Below are positions 1 to 7,986 of a DNA stretch of 64,000 nt, piece after piece. The first letter of the stretch is position 1. The number at the start of each line of letters is the position of its first letter. The notes under the pieces were generated by a model that saw only the letters and a program-made list of their open reading frames with translations, was not told the DNA's origin and made no database searches. The translations under genes were made by a program, and so were the position numbers. The DNA is from Leifsonia sp040686855 (GTDB lineage: Bacteria > Actinomycetota > Actinomycetes > Actinomycetales > Microbacteriaceae), in the NCBI RefSeq assembly GCF_040686855.1, contig NZ_JBFBOG010000002.1, forward strand, positions 806,001 through 870,000, written 5' to 3'.

Positions 1-2373
1 ACGACGACCGCCGACTCCGCGGCCCGCAGCGATGAACTGCCGACGGCATCTCCCGCCGACGCGCGTCCCCTCGACCACTACGGCGTCTCGCTGGAGGCGT
101 ACCGGGCGCTGCGGCAGCAGGCGCGGCTCGAGCAGGGCGCGTGGCCGTCGGCGGCGGCGGCGGGCGCACCGGTCCCGGTCGTGGTCACCACGGCGACCGC
201 CAAGCTGCTCCAGTGGAAGGTCGGCGAGACCCGCGAAGCGTCGGGCGGGCACGACGGAACGCTGATCCTGCGCCTCGCTGGAACGATCGCGCCGAGGGAC
301 ACCGCCGCCGACTTCTGGGACCTCGACCCGGTCCGCGACCTCGGCCACGTCTCCGGCGGCGGCGACAGCCCGAAGAGCTTCGTCGGCGTCGCCTGGGTGG
401 CGCCCTCCGCGTGGCCGGACCTGGCACCGCGCTTCGACGCCACCACGGCCGCGATCTGGTATCCCGTCGTCCCCGACCGCTTCACCGCCGAGACGCTGCC
501 GGCCGTGCGGAGCGCGCTGGGCGGCTTCCTCGCCTCGCCTCCCGTCACCGGCGCCGGCGGGGCGAGCGTGCGGCTCCCCTTCGCGACCGCCGTGCAGCAA
601 CCCCTCGACGACTTCGTCGCGCGAGCGCAGCCGGCGCAGACGCTGTTCGCCATCCTCCTCAGCGGGCCGCTCGTGGTCGCCCTGGCCGTGCTCGCCCAGG
701 GGGCGCGCCTCGTCGCCGAGCGCCGGAGACCCGCCCTGGCTCTCGCCATCGCGCGCGGAGCGTCCCCGGGGCGGCTGCGCGCCGAGCTCGCCGCGCAGGG
801 CGCCCTCGTCTCGGTCCCGGCGGCGGCGGTCGGCTTCGTGATCGCGCTGCTGGCCACCCCCGGCGCGCAACCCCTCGCGGTGCCGCTGGCGCTGGCCGCC
901 GTGGCCGCGTTCCTCCCGCCGATCGCGCTGGTCCTCGCCGCGGGTCCGCTGGATCCCGCGGTGCGGGCGACGCGCCGCCGCCCCCGCTGGACCTGGGTCG
1001 CCGAGGTCGTCGCCGTCGGCCTCGCGGTGCTCAGCGTGGTGCTCGTGTCGCGTCGTGGACTGTCGTCGACCGGGGCCGGCCTGACGGTCGATCCACTCGC
1101 CGCACTGACTCCGGTGCTGGTGGCGATCGCAGCGTGCGTCCTCGTGGTGCGGCTCACCCGCCTCCCGCTCGACGGGCTGGCTCGCGCCCTGCACCGCGGT
1201 CGCGGTCCCGTCGCCTTCGTCGGCGCGTCCGGGACGCGCGGGGCGGGCTCCGGTGTGCTCTGGCCCGTCTTCACCCTGGTCGCCGGGGTCAGCATCGCCC
1301 TGTTCTCGGTCAGCATGCTGGCGACGGCCGGCGCGGGGCTCGCCGAGGGCGCGCGCATCCGGGTCGGCTCCGACCTCTCGCTGACCGCCGCGTCGTCGCT
1401 CAGCGAAGCCCAGGTGGATGCGGTGAAGCGCCTCGACGGCGTCGAGCGGACGGCGACGGTCGACTGGGCCGGGGGTGTGCGCATCTTCGCCGGCGGGGTG
1501 ACGTCGGACGTCTCCGGGTACCTCGTCGACCCCCGGGAACTGGATGCGGTCCAGTCGGGTCTGCCGCCGGACGCGCGTCTCTCGGCCGCGCTCACCGGCG
1601 GCATCAGGGGTCGCACCGGTGCCGCGCTGGGCGGTTGGGCCAGCCAGCTGCCGATCACCAGCGCCCTCATCGTCACCGGCGGCACCAACGTCCATCTCGC
1701 CGTGACCGAGCTCGATCACCTGCCGGGCGTGTACGTGCGCGACGGCGAGTGGGTCTTCCTCGACCTGACCACGCTGCCCGCGACGAGTGGCGTCACCGGC
1801 GAGCCGCAGACCGTCCTGGTGAAGCTGGCGCCCGGCGCCGACGCCGCCCGCGTCCACGCCGAGCTGCAGCGGATCGGCGGGTCTGGCGCGCTCGTCGGAG
1901 ATGCGATCGCGGAGCGCGACAGCCTCCGGGACGCGCCGCTCGTCTCCGGGACCGAGCAGGTCGCGCTGCTGTCGATCGCCTTGACCGTGCTGCTGTGCAT
2001 CGCCGCGCTGCTGCTGACGCTCGTGCTCAACACGTCGGCGCGCATCCGGCTGGTGGCGACCCTGCGGACCATCGGGTACAGCTCGCGCCAGACCGCCGGC
2101 GTGCTGGCCTGGGAGCTCGGGCCCGTGCTGGTGATCGGCCTGGCGGCCGGAGCCGTCGTCGGGCTGCTGCTGCCCGCCGTCGTGCTCGACCCGCTCGACC
2201 TGCGCGGCTTCACGGGCAGCCCCGTCCAGCCGCCGGTCGTGCAGGATCCGCTGCTCGTCGCGGCCGCGCTCGCCGGGTTCGCCGTCGTCGCGGCCGTGGC
2301 CACCATCGTCGTGCTCGCCGGAGCGCGCCGACGCTCGCCGGCGACCGTGCTGAGGAACGCAGGAGGAGAATGA
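1..2373 (+). CDS. ABC transporter permease, FtsX/MacB type (5' end outside window)
   Basis: The frame is open from the first base, so only the C-terminal 790 residues are visible and the true start lies upstream. Several hydrophobic segments occur in an FtsX-like arrangement: a cluster near codons 210-320, a large polar loop, then three helices near codons 650-775 (LSIALTVLLCIAALLL, LVIGLAAGAVVGLLL and a last one before RRRSPATVLRN). The ending is typical of FtsX-domain permeases. It sits 4 bases ahead of, and overlaps, an ATPase gene, so it should be the membrane part of an efflux or lipoprotein/peptide export complex. Substrate unknown. Confidence 0.85.
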   Translation, partial: TTTADSAARSDELPTASPADARPLDHYGVSLEAYRALRQQARLEQGAWPSAAAAGAPVPVVVTTATAKLLQWKVGETREASGGHDGTLILRLAGTIAPRDTAADFWDLDPVRDLGHVSGGGDSPKSFVGVAWVAPSAWPDLAPRFDATTAAIWYPVVPDRFTAETLPAVRSALGGFLASPPVTGAGGASVRLPFATAVQQPLDDFVARAQPAQTLFAILLSGPLVVALAVLAQGARLVAERRRPALALAIARGASPGRLRAELAAQGALVSVPAAAVGFVIALLATPGAQPLAVPLALAAVAAFLPPIALVLAAGPLDPAVRATRRRPRWTWVAEVVAVGLAVLSVVLVSRRGLSSTGAGLTVDPLAALTPVLVAIAACVLVVRLTRLPLDGLARALHRGRGPVAFVGASGTRGAGSGVLWPVFTLVAGVSIALFSVSMLATAGAGLAEGARIRVGSDLSLTAASSLSEAQVDAVKRLDGVERTATVDWAGGVRIFAGGVTSDVSGYLVDPRELDAVQSGLPPDARLSAALTGGIRGRTGAALGGWASQLPITSALIVTGGTNVHLAVTELDHLPGVYVRDGEWVFLDLTTLPATSGVTGEPQTVLVKLAPGADAARVHAELQRIGGSGALVGDAIAERDSLRDAPLVSGTEQVALLSIALTVLLCIAALLLTLVLNTSARIRLVATLRTIGYSSRQTAGVLAWELGPVLVIGLAAGAVVGLLLPAVVLDPLDLRGFTGSPVQPPVVQDPLLVAAALAGFAVVAAVATIVVLAGARRRSPATVLRNAGGE

Positions 2374-3302
2374 CCACCGTGACCCCTGACCGTGTCGACT
2401 CGGCCGCCCGCGCCGACTCGGCCATCCGCTGCGCCGACCTGGTCCGCATCTTCACCGCCGACGGCGTCGAGGTCCAGGCGCTCCAGGGACTGACCCTGCG
2501 CGTGGACAGCGGCGAGCTCGTCGCCATCGTCGGCGCCTCCGGCTCCGGCAAGTCGACGCTGCTCGGCATCCTGTCGGGGCTCGACAAGCCGACCGCCGGT
2601 TCCGTTACCGTCGCCGGACGCGACCTGCTCGCGCTCGGCAGCAGGGAGCGCATCGACTACCGGCGCCGTACCGTCGGCTTCGTCTGGCAGCAGACCTCGC
2701 GCAACCTGCTCGGCTACCTCACCGCGCGCGAGAACCTGGCGCTGGCGATGTCCGTCGCGCGCACCCCCGACCGTGAGCGCCGCGCCACCGCGCTGCTCGA
2801 CCTGCTGGAGGTGTCGCACTGTGCCGACCGGCGGCCGACCGAGATGTCGGGCGGCGAGCAGCAGCGCGTCGCGATCGCGGTGGGCCTCGCCAACGAGCCC
2901 GCCGTCCTGCTCGCCGACGAGCCGACGGGCGAGCTCGACGAGGCGACGAGCGCCGACGTGCTGGAGGCGATGCGCGGCGTGAACCGCGAGCTCGGCGTCA
3001 CGACCCTGATCGTGACGCACGACCCCACCGTCTCCGAGCACGTCGCCCGGACCGTCCAGATCCGCGACGGCCGCACGGCGACCGAGGTGCTGCGGCGCAC
3101 CGGCGTCAACGAGCACGGCGACGAGCACACGGTGGCCGAGGAGTTCGCGGTGCTCGACCGCGTCGGCCGGCTGCAGCTGCCGCAGGAGTACCTGACGACG
3201 CTCGGGATGCGCGAGCGCGTCCGCCTGGCGCTGGAGCAGGACCATGTCGGCGTCTGGCCGCACGCCGATGGGGCAGGGGAGGACGACCATGACCGACGCT
3301 GA
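2370..3302 (+). CDS. ABC transporter ATP-binding protein
   Basis: A 310-residue ATPase that powers the adjacent permease. It has Walker A GASGSGKST near residue 50, a Q-loop (FVWQQ), signature MSGGEQQR, Walker B LLADEPTGELD and the switch THD. The ATG overlaps the permease stop (ATGA) and follows AGGAGGAGA, so the two are translationally coupled. It is longer than a usual MacB/LolD ATPase (about 230 residues): about 80 extra C-terminal residues after the ABC fold contain a charged region (AVLDRVGRLQLPQEYL) typical of a subfamily that pairs with large FtsX permeases. It overlaps the next ATPase gene by 14 nt. Confidence 0.9.
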   Translation: MTTVTPDRVDSAARADSAIRCADLVRIFTADGVEVQALQGLTLRVDSGELVAIVGASGSGKSTLLGILSGLDKPTAGSVTVAGRDLLALGSRERIDYRRRTVGFVWQQTSRNLLGYLTARENLALAMSVARTPDRERRATALLDLLEVSHCADRRPTEMSGGEQQRVAIAVGLANEPAVLLADEPTGELDEATSADVLEAMRGVNRELGVTTLIVTHDPTVSEHVARTVQIRDGRTATEVLRRTGVNEHGDEHTVAEEFAVLDRVGRLQLPQEYLTTLGMRERVRLALEQDHVGVWPHADGAGEDDHDRR

Positions 3303-4041
3303 CGACCGCGAGCCGCTGCTCGTCGCCGAGGGCGTCTCGCGCAGCTTCGAGACGGCGGCGGGCACCGCGACGGCGCTCGTGGACGCGAGCGTGACCGTTC
3401 ATCCCGGCGAGCTCGTCGTCGTGAAGGGGCCGTCCGGCTCGGGCAAGACGACCCTCCTCAACGTGCTGAGCGGCCTCGACCGGCCGACCGGCGGCACGGT
3501 CCGCCTCGACGACGTGGAGCTGACCACCGCGTCCGAGGCGCAACTCGTGGACCTGCGGCGCCGGAGCACCGGATTCGTCTTCCAGTCGTTCGGCCTCGTC
3601 CCCGTGCTCTCGGCGGCGGAGAACGTCGAGCTGCCGCTCCGCCTGCTCGGGGTCGCCGCGGACGAGCGGGACGCGCGCGTCGCCGCGCTCCTCGACAGCG
3701 TCGGCCTCGCCCAGCACGCCAGGCAGCGCCCGACGGAGCTCTCCGGCGGCCAGCAGCAGCGCGTCGGCATCGCGCGGGCCCTGGCCGCGGACCCCCGCAT
3801 CCTCTTCGCCGACGAGCCGACCGGCCAGCTCGACAGCATGACCGGGCGCGCCGTCATGGACCTCCTGGTCGACCTCGTCCACGGCCAGGGCATCGCGGCC
3901 GTCGTCACCACGCACGACCCGCTGCTCATGGCCCGCGCCGACCGCGTCCTGGAGCTGCACGACGGGCGCCTCGGCGGCGGGGCGCGGCGTCGCGGCCGGC
4001 ATGCGCTCGAGCTGGATGCCGTGGCGGCCGTCAGCGGTTAG
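3289..4041 (+). CDS. ABC transporter ATP-binding protein, second
   Basis: A 250-residue LolD/MacB-like ATPase with Walker A GPSGSGKTT, Q-loop FQSFG, signature LSGGQQQR, Walker B LFADEPTGQLD and switch TTHD. I chose the ATG at 3289 because GGGGAGGA lies just upstream; an in-frame ATG at 3244 would overlap the previous gene further. It differs clearly in sequence from the ATPase before it, so one permease frame is accompanied by two distinct ATPases. These may form a heterodimer or serve a second permease encoded before the window. Export substrate unknown. Confidence 0.88.
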   Translation: MTDADDREPLLVAEGVSRSFETAAGTATALVDASVTVHPGELVVVKGPSGSGKTTLLNVLSGLDRPTGGTVRLDDVELTTASEAQLVDLRRRSTGFVFQSFGLVPVLSAAENVELPLRLLGVAADERDARVAALLDSVGLAQHARQRPTELSGGQQQRVGIARALAADPRILFADEPTGQLDSMTGRAVMDLLVDLVHGQGIAAVVTTHDPLLMARADRVLELHDGRLGGGARRRGRHALELDAVAAVSG

Positions 4042-4076
4042 CATCGCGGCAGGACGACAAGGTAAGGGGACACGAG

Positions 4077-4214
4077 ATGCGTCACGAACGACGGGAACGC
4101 GAGGCGGCCGCAGCGGCCGAAGCCGAGGCCGAGCAGGCGGTCGCCGCCACCGAGACCGACGACGCGTTCGTGGATGCGGACGAGTCGCTCGAGGAGGACG
4201 AGGAGCGCCCCTGA
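4077..4214 (+). CDS. small acidic hypothetical protein (45 aa)
   Basis: An ATG after AAGGTAAGGGGA opens a 45-codon frame: a basic start (MRHERRERE), an Ala/Glu-rich stretch and a strongly acidic tail (ESLEEDEERP). No domain is recognised and there is no membrane segment. It follows the second ATPase by 35 nt on the same strand and is probably co-transcribed. It may be a small accessory protein or simply an unannotated chance frame; the good ribosome-binding site favours a gene. Confidence 0.4.
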   Translation: MRHERREREAAAAAEAEAEQAVAATETDDAFVDADESLEEDEERP

Positions 4215-4248
4215 CGCGCGCGAGCCGCGGCATCGGGGGACCGGGGGC

Positions 4249-4293
4249 GAGCGGATGCCGTCGTTCGCGCATGAAGGCGGCATCCGCCCGCTC
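4249..4293. terminator. imperfect inverted repeat between convergent genes
   Basis: GAGCGGATGCCG at 4249 pairs with CGGCATCCG at 4278 followed by CCCGCTC. It lies between the 3' ends of a plus-strand and a minus-strand gene, which suits a shared transcription stop, although no T-run is present. Confidence 0.3.
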
Positions 4294-4323
4294 CCGGCGC
4301 CCCGTGCCGGGACCGGGCCGACG

Positions 4324-5616
4324 TCAGGTGAGCAGGGCCGCGTCCACGGTGTGGTCGCGGAGGGACGACGCCAGCATCTCCATCCCGGTTCCGGGAGCGA
4401 GCGGCGCCTGATAGCGGCCCCGCTCGAGCAGCACCGGCGTCACGAAGTGCTCGTGCAGGTGCGCGGTGTACTCGATCATCCGGCCCTCCTGGCTGCCGGA
4501 GACGGCGACGAAGTCGAACATCGAGAAGTGCTGCACCGCCTCGCACAGCCCGACTCCGCCCGCGTGCGGGCAGACCGGGACGCCGAACTTCGCGGCGAGC
4601 AGCAGGATGGCGACGTTCTCGTTCACGCCGGCCACCCGGGTGGAGTCGATCTGCACGATCGCGGCCGCCTCCGCCTGCAGCAGCTGCTTGAACAGCACGC
4701 GGCTCATCCCGTGCTCGCCGGTCGCGATCGGCACCGGCGCCACGGCGCGCGCGATCGCAGCGTGAGCCAGCACGTCGTCCGGGCTGGTCGGCTCCTCGAC
4801 CCAGGCGAGGTCGAACGGCTCAAGGGCGCGGATCCACTCGATCGCCTGGTCGCGGTCCCAGCGCTGGTTCGCGTCGATGGCGATCCGGACGCCCGGGCCG
4901 ACCTCGTCGCGGGCGATCCCGAGGCGACGGATGTCGTCCTCGAGCCGGTCCCCGACCTTGAGCTTGATCTGCGTGAAGCCCTCGTCGACGGCCTCGCGGG
5001 CGAGCCGGCGCAGCTTCTCGTCGGAGTAGCCGAGCCAGCCCGGCGTCGTCGTGTAACCGGGGTAGCCGGTGGCCAGGAGCTCAGCCTCGCGCGCCGCCCG
5101 CCCGGGCTCGGCAGCGCGGAGCAGGTCCAGCGCCTCCGCCGGCGTCAGCGCGTCGGTGAGGTAGCGGAAGTCGACCAGGTCCACCAGCTCCTCCGCCGTC
5201 ATCCGGGCCAGGAGCTGCCAGAGGGGGAGTCCGGCGCGCTTGGCCTTGAGGTCCCAGAACGCGTTCACGACGGCGCCGATCGCCATGTGCATGACGCCCT
5301 TCTCGGGCCCGAGCCAGCGCAGCTGCGAGTCGTGGACGAACTCCCGCCAGAAGCCGCCGAGGTCGTCGAGGATCGCTTCGACGTCCCGGCCGACGACGCG
5401 GTGCGCGACGGCGTCGATGGCGGCGACCTGGACGTCGTTGCCGCGCCCGATGGTGAAGACGAACGCGTGACCCTCGTGGCCGTCGCCGGCGTCGGTGGTG
5501 ACGCGCAGGTAGGCGGCGGAGTAGTCCGGGTCCGGGTTCATGGCGTCCGAGCCGTCGAGCATCGCCGACGTCTCGAATCGCACGTCCAGTGTCTCGAAGC
5601 CGGTGACGATGCTCAC
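4324..5616 (-). CDS. fucD: L-fuconate dehydratase (enolase superfamily)
   Basis: Dehydrates L-fuconate to 2-keto-3-deoxy-L-fuconate. The 430-residue protein carries DGSDAMNPDPDYSAAY near the N-terminus and the full active-site set: K218 and K220 (KLK), metal ligands D248 (DANQRWD), E274 (EEPTSPDD) and E301 (TGEH), D324 and H351 (PHAGGVGLCE). These positions match, as I recall, the numbering of the characterised Xanthomonas enzyme. The start is GTG at 5616, with GGAAGGA 7 nt upstream; the longer open frame to 5856 has no support. A palindromic operator lies just upstream (5641-5660). It is a one-gene unit of the fucose cluster. Confidence 0.95.
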   Translation of the reverse strand: MSIVTGFETLDVRFETSAMLDGSDAMNPDPDYSAAYLRVTTDAGDGHEGHAFVFTIGRGNDVQVAAIDAVAHRVVGRDVEAILDDLGGFWREFVHDSQLRWLGPEKGVMHMAIGAVVNAFWDLKAKRAGLPLWQLLARMTAEELVDLVDFRYLTDALTPAEALDLLRAAEPGRAAREAELLATGYPGYTTTPGWLGYSDEKLRRLAREAVDEGFTQIKLKVGDRLEDDIRRLGIARDEVGPGVRIAIDANQRWDRDQAIEWIRALEPFDLAWVEEPTSPDDVLAHAAIARAVAPVPIATGEHGMSRVLFKQLLQAEAAAIVQIDSTRVAGVNENVAILLLAAKFGVPVCPHAGGVGLCEAVQHFSMFDFVAVSGSQEGRMIEYTAHLHEHFVTPVLLERGRYQAPLAPGTGMEMLASSLRDHTVDAALLT

Positions 5617-5640
5617 TCCGTTGTCCTTCCGATCGACTGA

Positions 5641-5660
5641 CCAATATCCTATTGGATATA
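5641..5660. promoter_or_regulatory. operator A, GntR-type site before fucD
   Basis: CCAATATCCTATTGGATATA contains two overlapping palindromes: CCAATA-TCC-TATTGG and ATATCC-TATT-GGATAT. Read on the minus strand it shares ATAGGATAT with the site near 10121, and ATAGGA with the one near 14151. It lies 25-45 nt upstream of the fucD start. It is the likely binding site of the GntR regulator encoded at 7230. Confidence 0.6.
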
Positions 5661-5704
5661 GTGCTCCTCGTGGCAACAGCAGATCGGCCGGCTGCAGCTC
5701 CCGG

Positions 5705-6538
5705 TCAGTTGCGGGGCATCCCGACCGCGCGGCGGATGAGCGTGTCGAACGCGCGATCCCCGAGAATGCGGCGCGCGGCGATGAGCGGCTTGGCGCCGAA
5801 GCCGACGGCGTAGCGCGTCTTCGGTCTCGAAGCGCCGACCGCCGTGCTGATGGCATCCGAGATGACAGAGGGCGGAGAGTTGCGGGTGGTGTTCGATTCG
5901 GACCGCAGGGATTTCGCGACGGCAGCGGCCTGGGCGGCGTACGGGCCGGAGGCGGATGATCTCTCGAGACCGTCGGCGGCGATACCGCCCCATTCGGTGG
6001 CGATGCCGCCCGGCTCGATCACGACGACGTCGATACCGAACGGCGCGACCTCCAGGCGCAGGCAGTCGCTCAGGGCCTCGAGGGCGAACTTCGTACCGTG
6101 ATACCACCCGCCGAGGGGCGTGTAGATCTTCCCGCCCATCGAGGAGATGTTGACGATGGTTCCGCTGTGCTGTGCGCGCATGTGCGGCAGCACGAGTTGG
6201 GCGAGGCGCATCGCGCCGAAGACGTTGACCTCGAACTGCCGGCGGGCCTCCTCCATCGGGACGTCCTCGATCGCGCCGTACGAGCCGTAGCCGGCGTTGT
6301 TGACGAGGACGTCGATCCGCCCCGTCTCGGCGATGATCGTGGCCACGCCGCCGGCCATCGAGTCCTCGTCGGTGACGTCCATCGCGAGCGGGCGGATGCC
6401 GACGGAGCTGAGTCCCTGGAGGCGGTCGGCGCGCCGGGCGGCGCCGTAGACGGTGTAGCCCAGACTCTGGAGCTTCCGGGCGGTGGCTTCGCCGATGCCC
6501 GATGAGGCGCCGGTGACAAGGGCGGTCTTGGTGGTCAT
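5705..6538 (-). CDS. SDR-family oxidoreductase
   Basis: A classical short-chain dehydrogenase of 277 residues: cofactor motif TGASSGIGEA, NNAG, catalytic Ser in NISSMGG and YHGTK (Tyr/Lys). The tail is extended compared with 250-residue SDRs, as in the retinol dehydrogenase-like group acting on lipophilic alcohols. The start at 6538 follows AGGAGCAGC; an ATG at 6589 would run into the divergent operator. It is divergent from a TetR gene with a long inverted repeat between, so it is most likely the TetR target. It lies inside the fucose region but shares no operator with it. Confidence 0.88.
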   Translation of the reverse strand: MTTKTALVTGASSGIGEATARKLQSLGYTVYGAARRADRLQGLSSVGIRPLAMDVTDEDSMAGGVATIIAETGRIDVLVNNAGYGSYGAIEDVPMEEARRQFEVNVFGAMRLAQLVLPHMRAQHSGTIVNISSMGGKIYTPLGGWYHGTKFALEALSDCLRLEVAPFGIDVVVIEPGGIATEWGGIAADGLERSSASGPYAAQAAAVAKSLRSESNTTRNSPPSVISDAISTAVGASRPKTRYAVGFGAKPLIAARRILGDRAFDTLIRRAVGMPRN

Positions 6539-6555
6539 GTGCTGCTCCTGCGGTA

Positions 6556-6598
6556 AAGTGAATGGTGGTTCACAATTATCATGAACCACAGTTCACTT
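6556..6598. promoter_or_regulatory. TetR operator, 17-bp inverted repeat
   Basis: AAGTGAATGGTGGTTCA (6556-6572) and TGAACCACAGTTCACTT (6582-6598) are near-perfect inverted copies around a 9-nt spacer. They fill the gap between the divergent SDR and TetR genes. Each arm contains a smaller GTGAA/TTCAC pair, so two TetR dimers could bind. Confidence 0.65.
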
Positions 6599-6623
6599 AA
6601 GTGCAAGCGGCGCCAGGAGACCC

Positions 6624-7214
6624 ATGACCAGCCAACAACGACCGATGAGGGCGGACGCGGTGCGCAACCGGGCCAGGATCCTCGACGCGGCGCGGTCGCA
6701 GATCGCCGAGCACGGACCGGACGCCGGAATGGACGAGATCGCCGCCGCTGCGGGCGTCGCCGTGGGGACCCTCTACCGGCACTTCCCGACCAAGACCGAT
6801 CTGGTCGCCGCTGTCGTCGCCGAGTACACGGAACAGCTGACGGTCGAGGCGCAAGCGGCCCTCGCGCGCGCCAAGAGCCAGGGGCGCCCTCTGCACGAGC
6901 TCACGCGCTTCCTCCTCGAGGTCATCCGGGTCTCGGCCATGAACGAGGCCGTCAAGAGCGCCGCCCCTGCTCTGGGGACCGCGTCCGTCGGCGACGACAC
7001 GCGTGCCGCTGCAGCACTGAGTGAGCTGATCGCCCTCGGCATCGACGCCGGGACCGTCCGCTCCGACCTCACCGTGGACGACATCTACGCGCTCGTTCTC
7101 GCGGCACCGCTCGACCAACCGGACGCCGTCCGCCAGCGATGGGCACAGCTCGTCCTTCCGGGACTGACGGCTATCGCGGCCACCATCGACCTGGATGCCG
7201 AATCACCTCTGTGA
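6624..7214 (+). CDS. TetR/AcrR-family transcriptional regulator
   Basis: 196 residues with an N-terminal TetR helix-turn-helix (ARILDAARSQIAEHG, then AAGVAVGTLYRHFPTK) and a variable ligand-binding C-terminal domain. The ATG follows AGGAGA. Divergence from the SDR gene across a long inverted repeat suggests it represses itself and the SDR. The C-terminal domain resembles the SbtR-like group; the ligand cannot be read from the sequence. Confidence 0.9.
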   Translation: MTSQQRPMRADAVRNRARILDAARSQIAEHGPDAGMDEIAAAAGVAVGTLYRHFPTKTDLVAAVVAEYTEQLTVEAQAALARAKSQGRPLHELTRFLLEVIRVSAMNEAVKSAAPALGTASVGDDTRAAAALSELIALGIDAGTVRSDLTVDDIYALVLAAPLDQPDAVRQRWAQLVLPGLTAIAATIDLDAESPL

Positions 7215-7229
7215 CCCGCGTCAGCCGGC

Positions 7230-7928
7230 CTACTCCGCCTCGGCCAGGCTCGCCGAGATCCGCGCGTACGACTTCGCGATGTGGTCGAGCATCGCCTGCT
7301 CGGCGGAGGCCGGGTCACCGCTGCGCAGCGCCCTCAGCACGGCCTCGTGCTCGCCGGAGGTCTCATCCACCACTCCGTGCTTGAAGTAGATGCGGTACTG
7401 GTGCATGTGCGAGCGCAGCCGCGCGATGGCATCCGTGAGCAGCGCGTTGCCCGCGTGCTCGGCGATGAGGCGGTGGAACTCGGCGTCCTGGTTCGCGAAG
7501 TCCCGGTAGTCCTTGAAGCGGTCGTCGCCGGACTGCGACGCCTGCCCACTGCGGTGCATGGCCTCGCACAGGTCCTCCAGCTGCTGCAGCGTCTCCGCAT
7601 CCAGCTCGCCTGCGGCCTTGCCGGTCGCGTACGGCTCCAGCAGACGCCGCATCTCGAACAGCTGGCGGAGGCCGTCGCTGTCGAGCAGTGGAGCGGCGGT
7701 GTAGCCCTTCAGCGCCTTCTTGACGACCAGCCCCTCCGACTCCAGCCGCGCGAGCGCTTCGCGCACCGGGGTCGGGGACACGTTCAGCTGGCGGGCGATG
7801 CCGTCGATGCTGGCGCGGCTGCCCGGCTCGATCACCTGGTCCATCAGCAGACCGAGCACGGCGTCGTACACGTCGTCCGCCAGGGCGCGCCGCGCCGGCA
7901 GGAAGTGCTCGCCGGAGGGGATCGTCAT
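7230..7928 (-). CDS. GntR-family regulator (FCD domain), probable fucose-cluster regulator
   Basis: 232 residues: a winged helix (DGIARQLNVSPTPVREALARL) followed by an all-helical FCD ligand domain with the usual His/Asp metal positions (DAEFHRLIAEH, SGEHEAVLRAL). Such FadR/VanR-type proteins commonly bind sugar acids. I chose the ATG at 7928 (AGGA 7 nt upstream); a GTG at 7934 is possible. It lies 58 nt after the aldo-keto reductase gene on the same strand and is the only regulator central to the fucose cluster. It is therefore the best candidate for binding the three related operators at 5641, 10111 and 14145. Confidence 0.88.
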   Translation of the reverse strand: MTIPSGEHFLPARRALADDVYDAVLGLLMDQVIEPGSRASIDGIARQLNVSPTPVREALARLESEGLVVKKALKGYTAAPLLDSDGLRQLFEMRRLLEPYATGKAAGELDAETLQQLEDLCEAMHRSGQASQSGDDRFKDYRDFANQDAEFHRLIAEHAGNALLTDAIARLRSHMHQYRIYFKHGVVDETSGEHEAVLRALRSGDPASAEQAMLDHIAKSYARISASLAEAE

Positions 7929-7986
7929 GTGCACATCCTAGGTCTGAGCGGGCCGCTCCAAGAGGATAGAGGATGCAGGATCGCCG

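Noticed and set aside
78..1688. Long minus-strand open frame (about 536 codons) opposite the ABC permease
   Set aside because: Composition is Arg/Ser/Pro-rich with no domain; it is the GC-rich shadow of the plus-strand permease.
4324..5856. Longer fuconate dehydratase with 80 extra N-terminal residues
   Set aside because: The extra part is Arg/Ser-rich and crosses the operator; GTG 5616 has a good ribosome-binding site and gives family numbering.
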